From NCBI RefSeq assembly GCF_019195455.1, contig NZ_JAIMBW010000001.1:1922001-1986000 (forward strand): a stretch of DNA of 64,000 nucleotides. Direction: 5' to 3'. This document shows, piece by piece, positions 1 through 7,736 of the stretch. The DNA is from Gymnodinialimonas phycosphaerae. Lineage in GTDB: Bacteria; Pseudomonadota; Alphaproteobacteria; Rhodobacterales; Rhodobacteraceae. The notes under the pieces are model-generated. The model was given only the letters and a program-made list of their open reading frames with translations. It was not told the origin of the DNA and did no database searches. Positions within the stretch are counted from its first letter, which is position 1; the number at the start of each line of letters is the position of its first letter. Position numbers and translations under genes: made by a program.

Positions 1-316
1 CCCGATCGCATTGATTGACAAGACCGTCCCCGTGATCGTCTTCGCCCCGCGTGATGCGCTCTTCGACAAGACGATTTCCAACATGCAGGAAGTCATGGCG
101 CGCGATGGCAAGGTCTGGCTGATCACTGACGCCGAGGGCGCGGCGCAGGCCGGCGACGGCACTTGGGCCACGTTGGTGATGCCGACGGTAGACCCGGCTC
201 TTGCCCCCATGCTTTACGCCGTGGCTGCCCAGTTGATCGCTTACCACACCGCGCTGCACAAAGGCACGGACGTGGACCAGCCACGCAATCTGGCGAAATC
301 GGTGACGGTGGAATGA
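1..316 (+). CDS. glmS: Glutamine--fructose-6-phosphate aminotransferase, C-terminal fragment
   Basis: This is the 3' end of a gene that begins before the window; the reading frame is open from base 2 and the visible part is about 104 residues. It matches the last part of the second SIS (sugar isomerase) domain of GlmS, with the characteristic run ALIDKTVPVIVF near the start and the conserved ending LAKSVTVE. GlmS makes glucosamine-6-phosphate from fructose-6-phosphate and glutamine in the cytoplasm, the first step toward peptidoglycan and LPS amino sugars. The N-terminal glutaminase domain is outside the window. The TGA stop overlaps the ATG of the following acetyltransferase (ATGA), so the genes are probably translationally coupled. 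Confidence 0.93.
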   Translation, partial: PIALIDKTVPVIVFAPRDALFDKTISNMQEVMARDGKVWLITDAEGAAQAGDGTWATLVMPTVDPALAPMLYAVAAQLIAYHTALHKGTDVDQPRNLAKSVTVE

Positions 317-921
317 CGCCCCCCTCTGCCCACCTCAGCCCCATCGATCTGACGCTGACGGGCACCCACGTCACGCTCAAGCCCCTTAGTCACGACCACC
401 ACGACCCACTGGCTCACGCCAGTGCGGCCGGGCAATTGCACAAGTTGTGGTACACCAGCGTCCCCTCGGCCGACGGCATGGCCGCCGAGATCACCCGCCG
501 CCTGGCCGAGCGCGACGCGGGCAGGATGATTCCCTTCACGCAAGTGGACGCATCCGGCACGCCCGTCGGCATGACCACCTATATGAACATCGACCACGCC
601 ACACCGCGCGTTGAAATCGGCTCTACCTGGATCGGTCCAAACGCCCAACGCGGGCCGCTGAATACCGAGGCCAAGCGGCTGTTGCTTGCCCATGCGTTTG
701 AGGTCTGGGGCTGCCTGGCGGTCGAGTTCCGCACCCACCGCCTGAACCAGCAAAGCCGCAGCGCGATTGAACGCCTCGGCGCCCAGTTCGACGGTATCCT
801 GCGCGCCCATATGCGCAGCCCGAATGGGACGACCCGCGACACCGCCGTCTATTCCATCACCGCCCCCGAATGGCCGGTGGTGCGCAGCCACCTCGACTGG
901 CAGATCTTGAGGCCACGATGA
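313..921 (+). CDS. GNAT family N-acetyltransferase (RimJ/RimL type)
   Basis: A 202-residue protein of the RimJ/RimL branch of the GNAT fold. The acetyl-CoA-binding part is recognisable as IGPNAQRGPLNTEAKRLL, followed by the usual AVEFRTHRLNQQSRSAIERLG strand-helix pattern of this group and a C-terminal VYSIT strand. Such enzymes transfer acetyl from acetyl-CoA to protein N-termini or small amines; the substrate cannot be read from sequence. The ATG at 313 was chosen because it overlaps the glmS stop by four bases, whereas the frame extends further upstream only inside glmS. The stop overlaps the next gene in the same ATGA way, giving a tight glmS-GNAT-alkD-like operon. Confidence 0.85.
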   Translation: MTPPSAHLSPIDLTLTGTHVTLKPLSHDHHDPLAHASAAGQLHKLWYTSVPSADGMAAEITRRLAERDAGRMIPFTQVDASGTPVGMTTYMNIDHATPRVEIGSTWIGPNAQRGPLNTEAKRLLLAHAFEVWGCLAVEFRTHRLNQQSRSAIERLGAQFDGILRAHMRSPNGTTRDTAVYSITAPEWPVVRSHLDWQILRPR

Positions 922-1601
922 ATGTAGATGACGCCCTCGCCGCCCTGCGCGCCCATGCTGACCCTGAAAAGGCCGCTGGCATGGCCTCCTATCACAAGGC
1001 GGACCGCGAATATCTGGGCCTATCCAACGCCATCACCGGCGATCTGGCGACCCAGTGGCGCAAGGACGCTGCCGACCAGGCGGCGCTGGTTGCCCTCGCC
1101 CAAGGCCTCTGGGACACGGATATCTTTGAGGCCCGCATCGCCGCCGGAAAGCTGTTCCTGCAAGCCCGTATGCGACCCGACGACACGCTTGCGTGGGGCT
1201 GGATCACCTCTGTCGTTCCGCAATTCGATTCCTGGGCCATCGCCGATGCCGTGGCCCAAAGCGCCCAGAAACGTCTTGTCCAGGACCCCTCTCGCCTCGA
1301 TCTTCTGGAAGAGTGGACCCAGGCCGAGCACCTTTGGACCCGCCGCGCGGCCTTTGTGTTCACCCTATCCTTCGTAAAATCCCGCCACCCCTCTGCCACA
1401 GAGAAAGCCGCGCGCGATCGCGTGCTCAATTGGGCCGCGGCACTTGCGCAGGATCCCGAATGGTTCATCCAGAAAGCCATTGCCTGGTGGCTGCGGGACC
1501 TCTCCAAGCGCGACCAGGATGCCGCGCGCATCTGGCTTGAACACAACGGCGACCGCCTCAAACCGTTCGCCGCCAAGGAGGCCGCTCGCTACCTCCCCTG
1601 A
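918..1601 (+). CDS. DNA alkylation repair protein (AlkD-like HEAT-repeat glycosylase)
   Basis: A 227-residue all-helical protein resembling the AlkD/AlkC family of HEAT-like DNA glycosylases, which remove alkylated bases. A W-x-x-x-D pair within SWAIADAVA is in the right order for AlkD Trp109/Asp113, an Arg follows in LWTRRAAFVF, and Trp residues lie in WFIQKAIAWWLRD as in the AlkD pocket. The gene starts with an ATG overlapping the preceding stop, so it is co-translated with the acetyltransferase. The 108 bp after it contain no gene or clear terminator before the convergent threonine dehydratase. Enzymatic activity is inferred from the family only. Confidence 0.78.
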   Translation: MNVDDALAALRAHADPEKAAGMASYHKADREYLGLSNAITGDLATQWRKDAADQAALVALAQGLWDTDIFEARIAAGKLFLQARMRPDDTLAWGWITSVVPQFDSWAIADAVAQSAQKRLVQDPSRLDLLEEWTQAEHLWTRRAAFVFTLSFVKSRHPSATEKAARDRVLNWAAALAQDPEWFIQKAIAWWLRDLSKRDQDAARIWLEHNGDRLKPFAAKEAARYLP

Positions 1602-1709
1602 TCCCGCGCGCGATCGCTCAAGAGGTCACGCGCCGTTTGCGGTCCTCTTTGTTCCTCAGATATGCAGTCCCCCGGGCAGCCCAAGGCACACCCGTTTGAC
1701 GGCGTGCGC

Positions 1710-2681
1710 TCACACCTCGGGCACGCCCCCCGACATCACGGTCAGAAACCACTCTGTGTCGATGTTGCCGCCACATAGGATCACGCCCACTTTTTTCCCG
1801 GCCATCGCTTCCTTTTCCTGCATCAGCGCCGCCAGCGGCGCCGCGCCAGCCCCTTCCGCCAGATTGTGGATGTCGCGGTAGTAGACCCGGATCGCCTCGG
1901 CGACCTCGGTGTCCGAGACGGTCATGATCCGCGCCGCGCCCTTGGAATAGATGTCGAAAGCCGCTTGCACCGGCATCCGCACGGCCATGCCGTCGGCAAA
2001 CGTCCGCGCGCTGTCCGTCTCGACCAGCTGTCCCGCTTCTACGGAAAGCTTCGCCGTCTGCGCGTTCTCGCTCACCACGCCGACGATGTCACACTCCACC
2101 CCAAGCGCGTCGCGCGCCAGGATCGTCCCGCAGATGCCCGAGCCGCAGCCGATGGGCACATAAACGGTGTCCAGATCCGGCACCGCCGTGAACAACTCCC
2201 ACGCGTAGGTTGCCACGCCCCGTACGATCGCCTCGTTGAATGGCGGTACAAGGAACAACCCCTCTGCTTCCGCCACCCGGATCGCCTCGGCGCGCGACTC
2301 GTCGAAATCGTCGCCGAACTCGATCACCTCGGCCCCGAAAGCCCGCATGGCGGCGTTTTTCTCCACCGAATTTCCCCTTGGCACGTAGACCTTGGCTGTC
2401 AGGCCCGCTGCCACCGCTGCGCGGGCCTGACCCTGGCCGTGGTTGCCGCGCGTTGCCGTGCAGATGCCCGGCATATCGGGGTGCGTCTTCAACAGCCAAT
2501 CCATGAAGGTGATCGCGCCGCGCAGCTTGAAGGCGCCGGTGGCGGTGTGGTTCTCGTGCTTCACCCAGACCTCGCATCCCAACCGCTTGGCCAGTTGCGG
2601 CCAGGCGTATTGCGGGGTGGGGGGCATCCCGGTGTAGACGATGCGGGCGGCCTCTTGCAGGTCGTGTTCGGTCAACTTCAT
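1710..2681 (-). CDS. Threonine/serine dehydratase, PLP-dependent
   Basis: A 323-residue fold-type II PLP enzyme. The Schiff-base lysine is Lys52 in TGAFKLRGA, an asparagine-containing loop (RGNHGQGQA) follows near residue 80, the phosphate-binding glycine loop reads GCGSGICG, and the C-terminal CGGN motif closes the cofactor site. These mark a catabolic-type threonine or serine dehydratase (ammonia-lyase giving 2-oxobutyrate or pyruvate); threo-3-hydroxyaspartate dehydratase is a possible alternative. There is no C-terminal ACT-like regulatory domain, so isoleucine feedback is unlikely. The start at 2681 follows a GGAG ribosome site; a 15-residue upstream extension is in frame but unlike the family. 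It is transcribed divergently from the SDR gene across a region rich in inverted repeats. Confidence 0.85.
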   Translation of the reverse strand: MKLTEHDLQEAARIVYTGMPPTPQYAWPQLAKRLGCEVWVKHENHTATGAFKLRGAITFMDWLLKTHPDMPGICTATRGNHGQGQARAAVAAGLTAKVYVPRGNSVEKNAAMRAFGAEVIEFGDDFDESRAEAIRVAEAEGLFLVPPFNEAIVRGVATYAWELFTAVPDLDTVYVPIGCGSGICGTILARDALGVECDIVGVVSENAQTAKLSVEAGQLVETDSARTFADGMAVRMPVQAAFDIYSKGAARIMTVSDTEVAEAIRVYYRDIHNLAEGAGAAPLAALMQEKEAMAGKKVGVILCGGNIDTEWFLTVMSGGVPEV

Positions 2682-2709
2682 CGGGCGCTCCGGTCTGGCG
2701 AATAACCCC

Positions 2710-2725
2710 TGCTCAAGCTTGAGCA
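2710..2725. promoter_or_regulatory. 16-bp perfect palindrome in divergent promoter region
   Basis: TGCTCAAGCTTGAGCA is a perfect palindrome, and CCC/GGG flanks extend it imperfectly. It lies 29-44 bp upstream of the threonine dehydratase start, where a repressor or activator could act on that gene. The cognate protein is unknown. Confidence 0.45.
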
Positions 2726-2738
2726 AGGGCTTAAACGT

Positions 2739-2752
2739 TTGATATATATCAA
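2739..2752. promoter_or_regulatory. Perfect FNR/FixK-type box
   Basis: TTGATATATATCAA matches the FNR-family consensus TTGAT-N4-ATCAA at every position. Its centre is about 62 bp from the ATG of the SDR gene and 64 bp from that of the threonine dehydratase, so it could serve either. It suggests oxygen- or NO-dependent control through an FnrL/NnrR/Dnr-type protein. No classic FNR gene with an N-terminal cysteine cluster is in this window. Confidence 0.6.
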
Positions 2753-2756
2753 AAAA

Positions 2757-2774
2757 CGTGAAACTCTATTCACG
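2757..2774. promoter_or_regulatory. Inverted repeat CGTGAA-N6-TTCACG
   Basis: Two perfect 6-bp arms separated by ACTCTA lie directly beside the FNR-type box and 34-51 bp upstream of the SDR start. It is a candidate operator for a second regulator; nothing else in the window shows which one. Confidence 0.4.
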
Positions 2775-2807
2775 CGCACAGGGTAAGTTTAGGGGGAGAG
2801 GGCGACA

Positions 2808-3461
2808 ATGGCTATCGTGATTTCAGGGGCCAACCGGGGCATCGGCGCGGGCTTGGCGGCCCATTACGCGGCGGCGGGCGCGCAAGTGATCGGCACTTCG
2901 CGCGGCGGGGCAGCGGGCACGGCGGGTGCGACGCTGGATGTGACGGATCCGGCCTCCATCGCGGCCTTCGCCGAAGGCTTGGGCCAGACAAAAATCGACA
3001 CGCTGATCTGCAATGCGGGCGTGTTCCCGGACCGGCACGAGGACACCGCCACCGGCTACGCGCCGGAGCTTTGGGCCAGGACCTTCGCCACCAATGTCAC
3101 CGGGGTCTTCCTGACGGTGCAGGCGCTGCTGCCCAACTTGAAAGCCGCCCCCGCACCGAAAATCGCCATCATCGCAAGCCAGATGGGATCGTCCCTCAAG
3201 GCGGGCGGCAATGGGTTGATCTACCGCGCCTCCAAGGCGGCGGCGATCAATCTGGGGCGTAACCTTGCCGTTGACCTGAAACCCAGCGGCATTGCCGTTG
3301 GCATCTACCACCCCGGTTGGGTGCGAACCGAGATGGGCGGAGACGCCGCCGCGATCAGCATCGACGAAAGCGTCGCGGGCCTTGGCGCGCGGATTGCGGA
3401 CCTTGGGCTTGAGACAACCGGCATTTTCCTGAACTGGGACGGCAGCCCACAGGATTACTGA
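2808..3461 (+). CDS. SDR family NAD(P)-dependent oxidoreductase
   Basis: A 217-residue classical short-chain dehydrogenase/reductase. The Rossmann glycine motif GANRGIGAG is at residues 7-15, the structural CNAG motif near 68-71, an active-site Ser in IIASQMGSS near 124-129, and the catalytic YRASK gives Tyr139 and Lys143. The asparagine of the catalytic tetrad is probably Asn96 in ATNVTG. The protein resembles the C-factor/YciK group; the substrate is unknown. A strong AGGGGGAGAGGG ribosome site precedes the ATG. The divergent promoter it shares with the threonine dehydratase contains an FNR-type box, so expression may respond to oxygen. Confidence 0.85.
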   Translation: MAIVISGANRGIGAGLAAHYAAAGAQVIGTSRGGAAGTAGATLDVTDPASIAAFAEGLGQTKIDTLICNAGVFPDRHEDTATGYAPELWARTFATNVTGVFLTVQALLPNLKAAPAPKIAIIASQMGSSLKAGGNGLIYRASKAAAINLGRNLAVDLKPSGIAVGIYHPGWVRTEMGGDAAAISIDESVAGLGARIADLGLETTGIFLNWDGSPQDY

Positions 3462-3524
3462 GCGCCCTTGCCCCCGCGTTAGCCCGCAGGTAAACGCCTG
3501 ACCGAACCAAACTACGGGATGCTG

Positions 3525-4763
3525 ATGCCCCTTCTTGTGATGAAATTCGGCGGCACGTCTGTCGCCACGCTTGATCGTATCCGCCGTGCAGCCAAGCGCG
3601 TGGGGCGTGAAGTTGCCAATGGGTACGACGTGATCGTCATCGTGTCGGCGATGTCTGGCGAGACCAACAAACTTGTGGGTTTTGTCGAAGAGACGGGCCC
3701 TTTCTACGACGCCCGCGAATATGATGCCGTCGTTTCCAGCGGCGAGAATGTGACCGCGGGCCTCATGGCGCTGACCCTTCAGGAAATGGAGGTGCCCGCG
3801 CGGTCCTGGCAGGGCTGGCAGGTGCCACTTCTGACCACCGACGCCCACGCCTCGGCCCGGATCGAGGAAATCCCCACCGCCAATCTGAACGCCAAGTTCG
3901 GTGAGGGCATGCGCGTGGCCGTCGTGGCCGGCTTCCAGGGCATCTCGCCCGAGGGGCGGATCACGACGCTGGGGCGTGGTGGGTCCGACACCACCGCCGT
4001 GGCCTTTGCAGCGGCGTTCGGGGCCGAGCGGTGTGACATCTACACCGACGTCGACGGCGTCTACACAACGGACCCGCGCATCACCACCAAGGCCCGCAAG
4101 CTGGATCGCATCGCGTTCGAAGAGATGTTGGAACTGGCCTCGCTTGGGGCCAAGGTCCTGCAAACCCGTTCCGTTGAACTCGCCATGCGCTACAAAGTCC
4201 GCCTGCGCGTTCTGTCATCGTTTGAGGAGCCGTCGGACGACGCCGGCACCCTTGTCTGCCCGGAGGAAGAAATCATGGAATCCAACGTTGTGGCCGGGGT
4301 CGCCTATTCCCGCGATGAAGCCAAAATGACCCTTCAGTCTGTCGAGGACCGCCCCGGCATCGCCGCCGCGATCTTCGGCCCCCTGGCCGAGGCGGGCGTG
4401 AACGTCGACATGATTGTCCAGAACATCTCGGACGGCGGGATCACGGATATGACCTTCTCTTGTCCGGTGGGCGAGGTCGCGCGGGCCGAGAAAGCGATGG
4501 ATGATGCAAAAGCGGCGGGCGATATCAGTTTTGCCTCGCTGATTGCCGACAAGGACGTGGCCAAGGTGTCCATCGTGGGTATCGGCATGCGCAGCCATGC
4601 CGGTGTGGCCGCCAAGATGTTCCAGACGCTTCGCGATGAGGGCGTGAACATCAAGGTGATCACCACGTCCGAGATCAAGGTCAGCGTGCTGATCGACCGA
4701 AAGTACATGGAATTGGCCGTTCAGGCGCTTCATGACGCGTTCGAGTTGGAAAAGGCGGCCTGA
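3525..4763 (+). CDS. lysC: Aspartate kinase
   Basis: A 412-residue aspartokinase, the first committed enzyme of lysine, threonine, methionine and diaminopimelate synthesis (aspartate to aspartyl-4-phosphate). The N-terminal kinase signature VMKFGGTSVA is at residues 5-14, the catalytic domain runs to about residue 250 (GRGGSDTTAVAFAAA, YTDVDGVYTTDPR), and two ACT domains follow (VEDRPGIAAAIFGPLAEAGVNVDMI and VSIVGIGMRSHAGVAAKMFQTL) for amino-acid feedback. The ATG at 3525 gives the family N-terminus MPLLVMKFGG and sits six bases after a GGG; the ATG at 3519 is an alternative. The stop codon lies in the loop of a terminator-like hairpin. In many alphaproteobacteria ptsP follows lysC directly; here it lies 12.9 kb further on. 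Confidence 0.95.
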   Translation: MPLLVMKFGGTSVATLDRIRRAAKRVGREVANGYDVIVIVSAMSGETNKLVGFVEETGPFYDAREYDAVVSSGENVTAGLMALTLQEMEVPARSWQGWQVPLLTTDAHASARIEEIPTANLNAKFGEGMRVAVVAGFQGISPEGRITTLGRGGSDTTAVAFAAAFGAERCDIYTDVDGVYTTDPRITTKARKLDRIAFEEMLELASLGAKVLQTRSVELAMRYKVRLRVLSSFEEPSDDAGTLVCPEEEIMESNVVAGVAYSRDEAKMTLQSVEDRPGIAAAIFGPLAEAGVNVDMIVQNISDGGITDMTFSCPVGEVARAEKAMDDAKAAGDISFASLIADKDVAKVSIVGIGMRSHAGVAAKMFQTLRDEGVNIKVITTSEIKVSVLIDRKYMELAVQALHDAFELEKAA

Positions 4764-4772
4764 GGCCGCCTT
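4752..4772 (+). terminator. Hairpin overlapping the lysC stop codon
   Basis: Ten-base arms (AAGGCGGCCT and AGGCCGCCTT) flank a single G, so lysC's last codons and its TGA lie within the inverted repeat. There is no T-run afterwards, so it is either a poor intrinsic terminator or an mRNA 3'-end stabiliser. Confidence 0.5.
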
Positions 4773-4855
4773 ACGCCACGTCACACATTCAATAAATCTT
4801 TTACCTGGCCTGTCGATACAGCGCTAGCGTTCCTATATGTTTCATAACGCTCCGT

Positions 4856-4872
4856 GATAGCTTTACACTATC
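4856..4872. promoter_or_regulatory. Inverted repeat GATAG-N7-CTATC
   Basis: Perfect 5-bp arms spaced by seven bases lie 20-36 bp upstream of the small hypothetical gene. ATAG-N7-CTAT is the half-operator pattern described for OxyR, but only one copy is present, so the assignment is weak. Confidence 0.3.
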
Positions 4873-4891
4873 GTCAACGAAAGGGCCGATC

Positions 4892-5164
4892 ATGAAACAC
4901 GAGACCCCCCTCAAACGTGACCCCAACGCGATGTTGTCAGACGCTTTGAACGAAGGGTGGGAAACCGTGGATACCTTGCCCGTGCGCGGCGATGGCGTGT
5001 TCCTTGTCCTGACGCTATCGGGTCTGACCCGCCGCGCCCACAACCGCAACGCCGAGCGCAAGGCCCGGCGCGCCGATGCCTACGGCCCCAAACGCTCGAC
5101 CGTGGTGGCGGTGGACAGTGGCAATTACCTTTCGGCCATCGCGTGGACGTGGCCAAAAGACTAG
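4892..5164 (+). CDS. Hypothetical protein, 90 aa
   Basis: A small, basic, soluble protein that I do not recognise. It has an acidic/polar N-terminal third, a hydrophobic strand (GVFLVLTLSGL), a strongly basic central stretch (RRAHNRNAERKARRADAYGPKR) that could contact nucleic acid, and a C-terminal strand ending AWTWPKD. No signal peptide or membrane segment is visible. Spacing after lysC (128 bp) and an inverted repeat upstream suggest its own promoter. Its TAG stop shares the tetranucleotide CTAG with the stop of the convergent EamA gene. Codon use fits the neighbours, which supports a real gene; function unknown. Confidence 0.6.
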   Translation: MKHETPLKRDPNAMLSDALNEGWETVDTLPVRGDGVFLVLTLSGLTRRAHNRNAERKARRADAYGPKRSTVVAVDSGNYLSAIAWTWPKD

Positions 5165-6039
5165 CGGTGCCGCTTTACCGGCCAAACTTCGAGGACACCT
5201 GCGCAGAGCACCAAGCTGCCGCCGATCACCTCTATCGGGCTTAGGGTCTCTCCGGCGATCAGCGCCGCAGAGGCTGCGCCGACCAACACTTCTGACATCA
5301 ACAAGATCCCGACCCGCACCGGGTCCAACTGCGTCGTGGCCCACATCAACGCGGCAATGGCTGGCCCCCACCACAGAAGCCCGGCGACGCACGCCCAGAT
5401 CGCAACGCTCCCCCAGTGGATCACACCCGGCGACGCGCCAAGACCGGGCGCCATGGCCGCTGACGCCACGGCTGCCCCCACCGCAAAGACGAATGCCGCC
5501 TCCAGCGGCGCGGGCCCCGGGCGCACGCGGATGACGGTGGTGGATATCGCCCATAGCAGCCCCGCCGCCAGTGCCATCCATTCGCCAAGGCCCCTGGGCA
5601 GCGGCACACCTCCTCCCGCGCTCAACATGGTTGCCAGCCCCAACAGGCCGACCACGATCGCCACCAAACGCAAGGCGGGCGTGTCCCAGCCCATGACGAA
5701 ACGGCCGATCAGGGTGCTCCAGACCGGGGTCAGGAAAAACAACAGGATGATGATCGCGACATGGCCGTAAACAAAGCCAATGGAATAGAGGCAGAACGCC
5801 ACGCCACCCAAGGCAATGGCCGCCAATGCCCCCGGGTCTGACCGCCAGAGTTTTCTGTTGCGAAAGACGACAACCGGCCACAGCACCAGAGCCGCGGCCA
5901 ACGTGATCGCCAGGGTGCCCCAGGCACCCGACAACCCAAGGGCATTCAGTTCGCGGACCGGAACCCAGTAGAAGCCCCACAACAGGCCTGATCCGATAAC
6001 GGTCGCCGTCGCGAGTAATGATGTGCGCGCGTGTTGCAT
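5161..6039 (-). CDS. EamA/DMT family transporter
   Basis: A 292-residue inner-membrane protein with about ten hydrophobic segments arranged as two EamA repeats, the drug/metabolite transporter architecture. The first repeat opens with GSGLLWGFYWVPVRELNALG, and the second half ends with LLMSEVLVGAASAALIAGETLSPIEVIGGSLVL, typical of the last EamA helices (GE-x-L-x-x-x-x-x-x-G). Such proteins usually export amino acids, metabolites or amines; the substrate cannot be told. It stands alone on the minus strand, and its stop overlaps that of the hypothetical gene at 5161-5164. Confidence 0.85.
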   Translation of the reverse strand: MQHARTSLLATATVIGSGLLWGFYWVPVRELNALGLSGAWGTLAITLAAALVLWPVVVFRNRKLWRSDPGALAAIALGGVAFCLYSIGFVYGHVAIIILLFFLTPVWSTLIGRFVMGWDTPALRLVAIVVGLLGLATMLSAGGGVPLPRGLGEWMALAAGLLWAISTTVIRVRPGPAPLEAAFVFAVGAAVASAAMAPGLGASPGVIHWGSVAIWACVAGLLWWGPAIAALMWATTQLDPVRVGILLMSEVLVGAASAALIAGETLSPIEVIGGSLVLCAGVLEVWPVKRHR

Positions 6040-6157
6040 ATCGCGCAGGTACCCCGTGGCCTGCGATGAGGCAATGCGGCCCCACGCAAAAACGTGATTC
6101 TACAACTCTGGTGACCGCTGTTAGCGTCGAGCCGAGGGAAAATGGGAGATATCGGCC

Positions 6158-6601
6158 ATGAAACACGCATTTACGGCAGCCTTGGTGCTGGCGGCTTCGC
6201 CTGCGTTTGCGGACGGCCAAGCGGCCACCATCCGGGGCGAGGTCATTGACACGTGGTGCTACTTCTCGGGCGTCATGGGCGGACCGGATGCGGTTCAGGG
6301 CACGGCCCATCATACCTGCGCGATCTGGTGCAGTGCGGGCGGCATTCCCGTGGGCCTTCTGGGTGAGGATGGCACGGTCTACATGATCCTGGCCATTGGC
6401 GGCGACGATCAGAGCGCCAGCGGCCAGACGCAGCTGGAGTTGGCGTCCCACGACATCACCGTTTCGGGGCAGGTTTTTGCCCGCGACGGGCTGAATTACC
6501 TCGTCATCGATGAGGTCATGGAAGACCACGGCATCACCAACATCAACCATACAGATTTCGGGGCCATTCCCGGCTTCGCCATCCCCAACCCGGAGGGCTG
6601 A
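6158..6601 (+). CDS. Secreted Cys-rich protein, paralogue 1
   Basis: A 147-residue exported protein with a Sec signal peptide (cleavage probably after AFA, residue 18). The mature part carries a motif pattern shared with the next gene: V-I-D-x-x-C, a spacer, then C-A-x-x-C and G-x-x-x-G-L-L-x-x-D-G (here VIDTWCYFSG and CAIWCSAGGIPVGLLGEDG). The later region is rich in beta strands (LASHDITVSGQVF, LNYLVIDEV) and could be an OB-like barrel. Three cysteines and two adjacent histidines (HHTC) suggest a metal or thiol function. It is the first gene of a close-set group with the second paralogue, a SCO protein and an exported rhodanese. No characterised family is recognised. Confidence 0.7.
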   Translation: MKHAFTAALVLAASPAFADGQAATIRGEVIDTWCYFSGVMGGPDAVQGTAHHTCAIWCSAGGIPVGLLGEDGTVYMILAIGGDDQSASGQTQLELASHDITVSGQVFARDGLNYLVIDEVMEDHGITNINHTDFGAIPGFAIPNPEG

Positions 6602-6605
6602 GGCC

Positions 6606-7172
6606 ATGTGGAAATACCTGATCCCCCTGGCGCTTGTCGCCGCCCCGGCCGCCGCCCAGGATGGCCCCTTCTCTGAAGGGTCCGAGGCGCGATCCTGGAA
6701 CCTGGCGTGGGAACAGCCCGCCCGGTTCGAGGCCACAGTTGTCGACATGCTCTGCGAGGTGGCGGGCGATTGCGACAATGCCTGCGCCGCCGGTCGTCAG
6801 TTGGGCCTATTACGCGCCGCCGATGGCGTGCTGACCTACCCCAACAAGAACAATCAGGGCATATTCACCGGCGCCGCCGTTGATCTGGCGCCGTTTTGCC
6901 AGATGGACGTCGAGGTCGACGGCCTGTTGATCGAGGACGACTACATCGGCGCCACCAATGTCTACCAGGTCCAGCGCGTGCGCCTTCTGGGGGACGAAGA
7001 CTGGACCACGGCGAACGGATGGACCGACGCCTGGGCCGAGGACTTCCCCGAAGCCGCCGCCCAAGACGGGCGCTGGTACCGCAACGATCCCCGCGTCCTG
7101 GCACTGATCGAGGCCGATGGCTACCTTGGCACGGGCGAGACATGGCAAGAGGCGTGGGAGCTTACGCAATGA
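6606..7172 (+). CDS. Secreted Cys-rich protein, paralogue 2
   Basis: A 188-residue protein starting four bases after the previous stop. The signal peptide (MWKYLIPLALVAAPAAAQ) ends near residue 18. It repeats the layout of the preceding protein: V-V-D-x-x-C, then C-x-x-x-C within CDNACAAGRQLGLLRAADG, and a beta-rich part with another Cys (APFCQMDVEVDGLL). A longer C-terminal tail holds a Trp-rich segment (DWTTANGWTDAWAEDF) and ends WQEAWELTQ. Being next to SCO, it may be a periplasmic copper or thiol carrier, but that is inference from context alone. Its stop overlaps the next start (ATGA). Confidence 0.7.
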   Translation: MWKYLIPLALVAAPAAAQDGPFSEGSEARSWNLAWEQPARFEATVVDMLCEVAGDCDNACAAGRQLGLLRAADGVLTYPNKNNQGIFTGAAVDLAPFCQMDVEVDGLLIEDDYIGATNVYQVQRVRLLGDEDWTTANGWTDAWAEDFPEAAAQDGRWYRNDPRVLALIEADGYLGTGETWQEAWELTQ

Positions 7173-7735
7173 TCGCCCGCGCCCTTTTGGCTCTTTGCGT
7201 GGGCTTCCTGTCCGCGCAGACAGCCGCCGCCCAAAGCCTGACCGATGCGGTGGGCGGAAGCTTCATGCTGACCGATCACACCGGGGCCGCGCGCACGGAA
7301 GTCGACCCAGACGGCCAGCCACAACTGCTGTTCTTCGGCTATGCCAACTGCCAGGAAATCTGCTCTGCCGTGTTCCCCACGATGGCCTCTATCGTGGACA
7401 TTCTGGCCGAGGACGGAACGACCCTTCGTCCCCTGATGATCACGGTAGATCCCGACCGCGACACCGTGGATACGATGGCCGAGGCACTGCACGTCCATCA
7501 CCCGACCTTCGTGGGCCTCACCGGCACCGAGGACGCGCTACAAGCGGCCTACGAGGCCTATTCCGTCGAATTTGAAGAACTTTTCGTGGATCCGTTTTAC
7601 GGCACTGTCTTCTCTCATGGATCGTTCATCTACCTTCTGGATGGCAACGGCACGGTGCTGACCCTGCTGCCGCCAGTGCTGGGGCCCGAGATGATGGCTC
7701 AGATCGTTTCCGGCTATCTGAACGAGGCAAGCTAG
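7169..7735 (+). CDS. SCO1/SenC family protein
   Basis: A 188-residue exported thioredoxin-fold protein of the SCO family. A signal peptide covers residues 1-21 (ending AAA). The copper-binding CxxxC is Cys61-Q-E-I-Cys65 in YANCQEICS, and the distal copper-ligand histidine is His150 in FSHGSFIYLLD; DPDRDT near residue 94 is also typical. SCO proteins deliver copper to the CuA site of cytochrome c oxidase or keep its thiols reduced. No oxidase or nosZ gene lies beside it. Instead it is embedded in a set of Cys-rich secreted proteins and a rhodanese, with start and stop tightly coupled to them, so a separate periplasmic redox role is possible. Confidence 0.88.
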   Translation: MIARALLALCVGFLSAQTAAAQSLTDAVGGSFMLTDHTGAARTEVDPDGQPQLLFFGYANCQEICSAVFPTMASIVDILAEDGTTLRPLMITVDPDRDTVDTMAEALHVHHPTFVGLTGTEDALQAAYEAYSVEFEELFVDPFYGTVFSHGSFIYLLDGNGTVLTLLPPVLGPEMMAQIVSGYLNEAS

Positions 7736-7736
7736 G

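Noticed and set aside
2823..4163. 446-codon minus-strand ORF opposite the SDR and lysC genes
   Set aside because: It is a His/Gly/Arg-rich shadow of two clear genes; GC-rich DNA often keeps such frames open.
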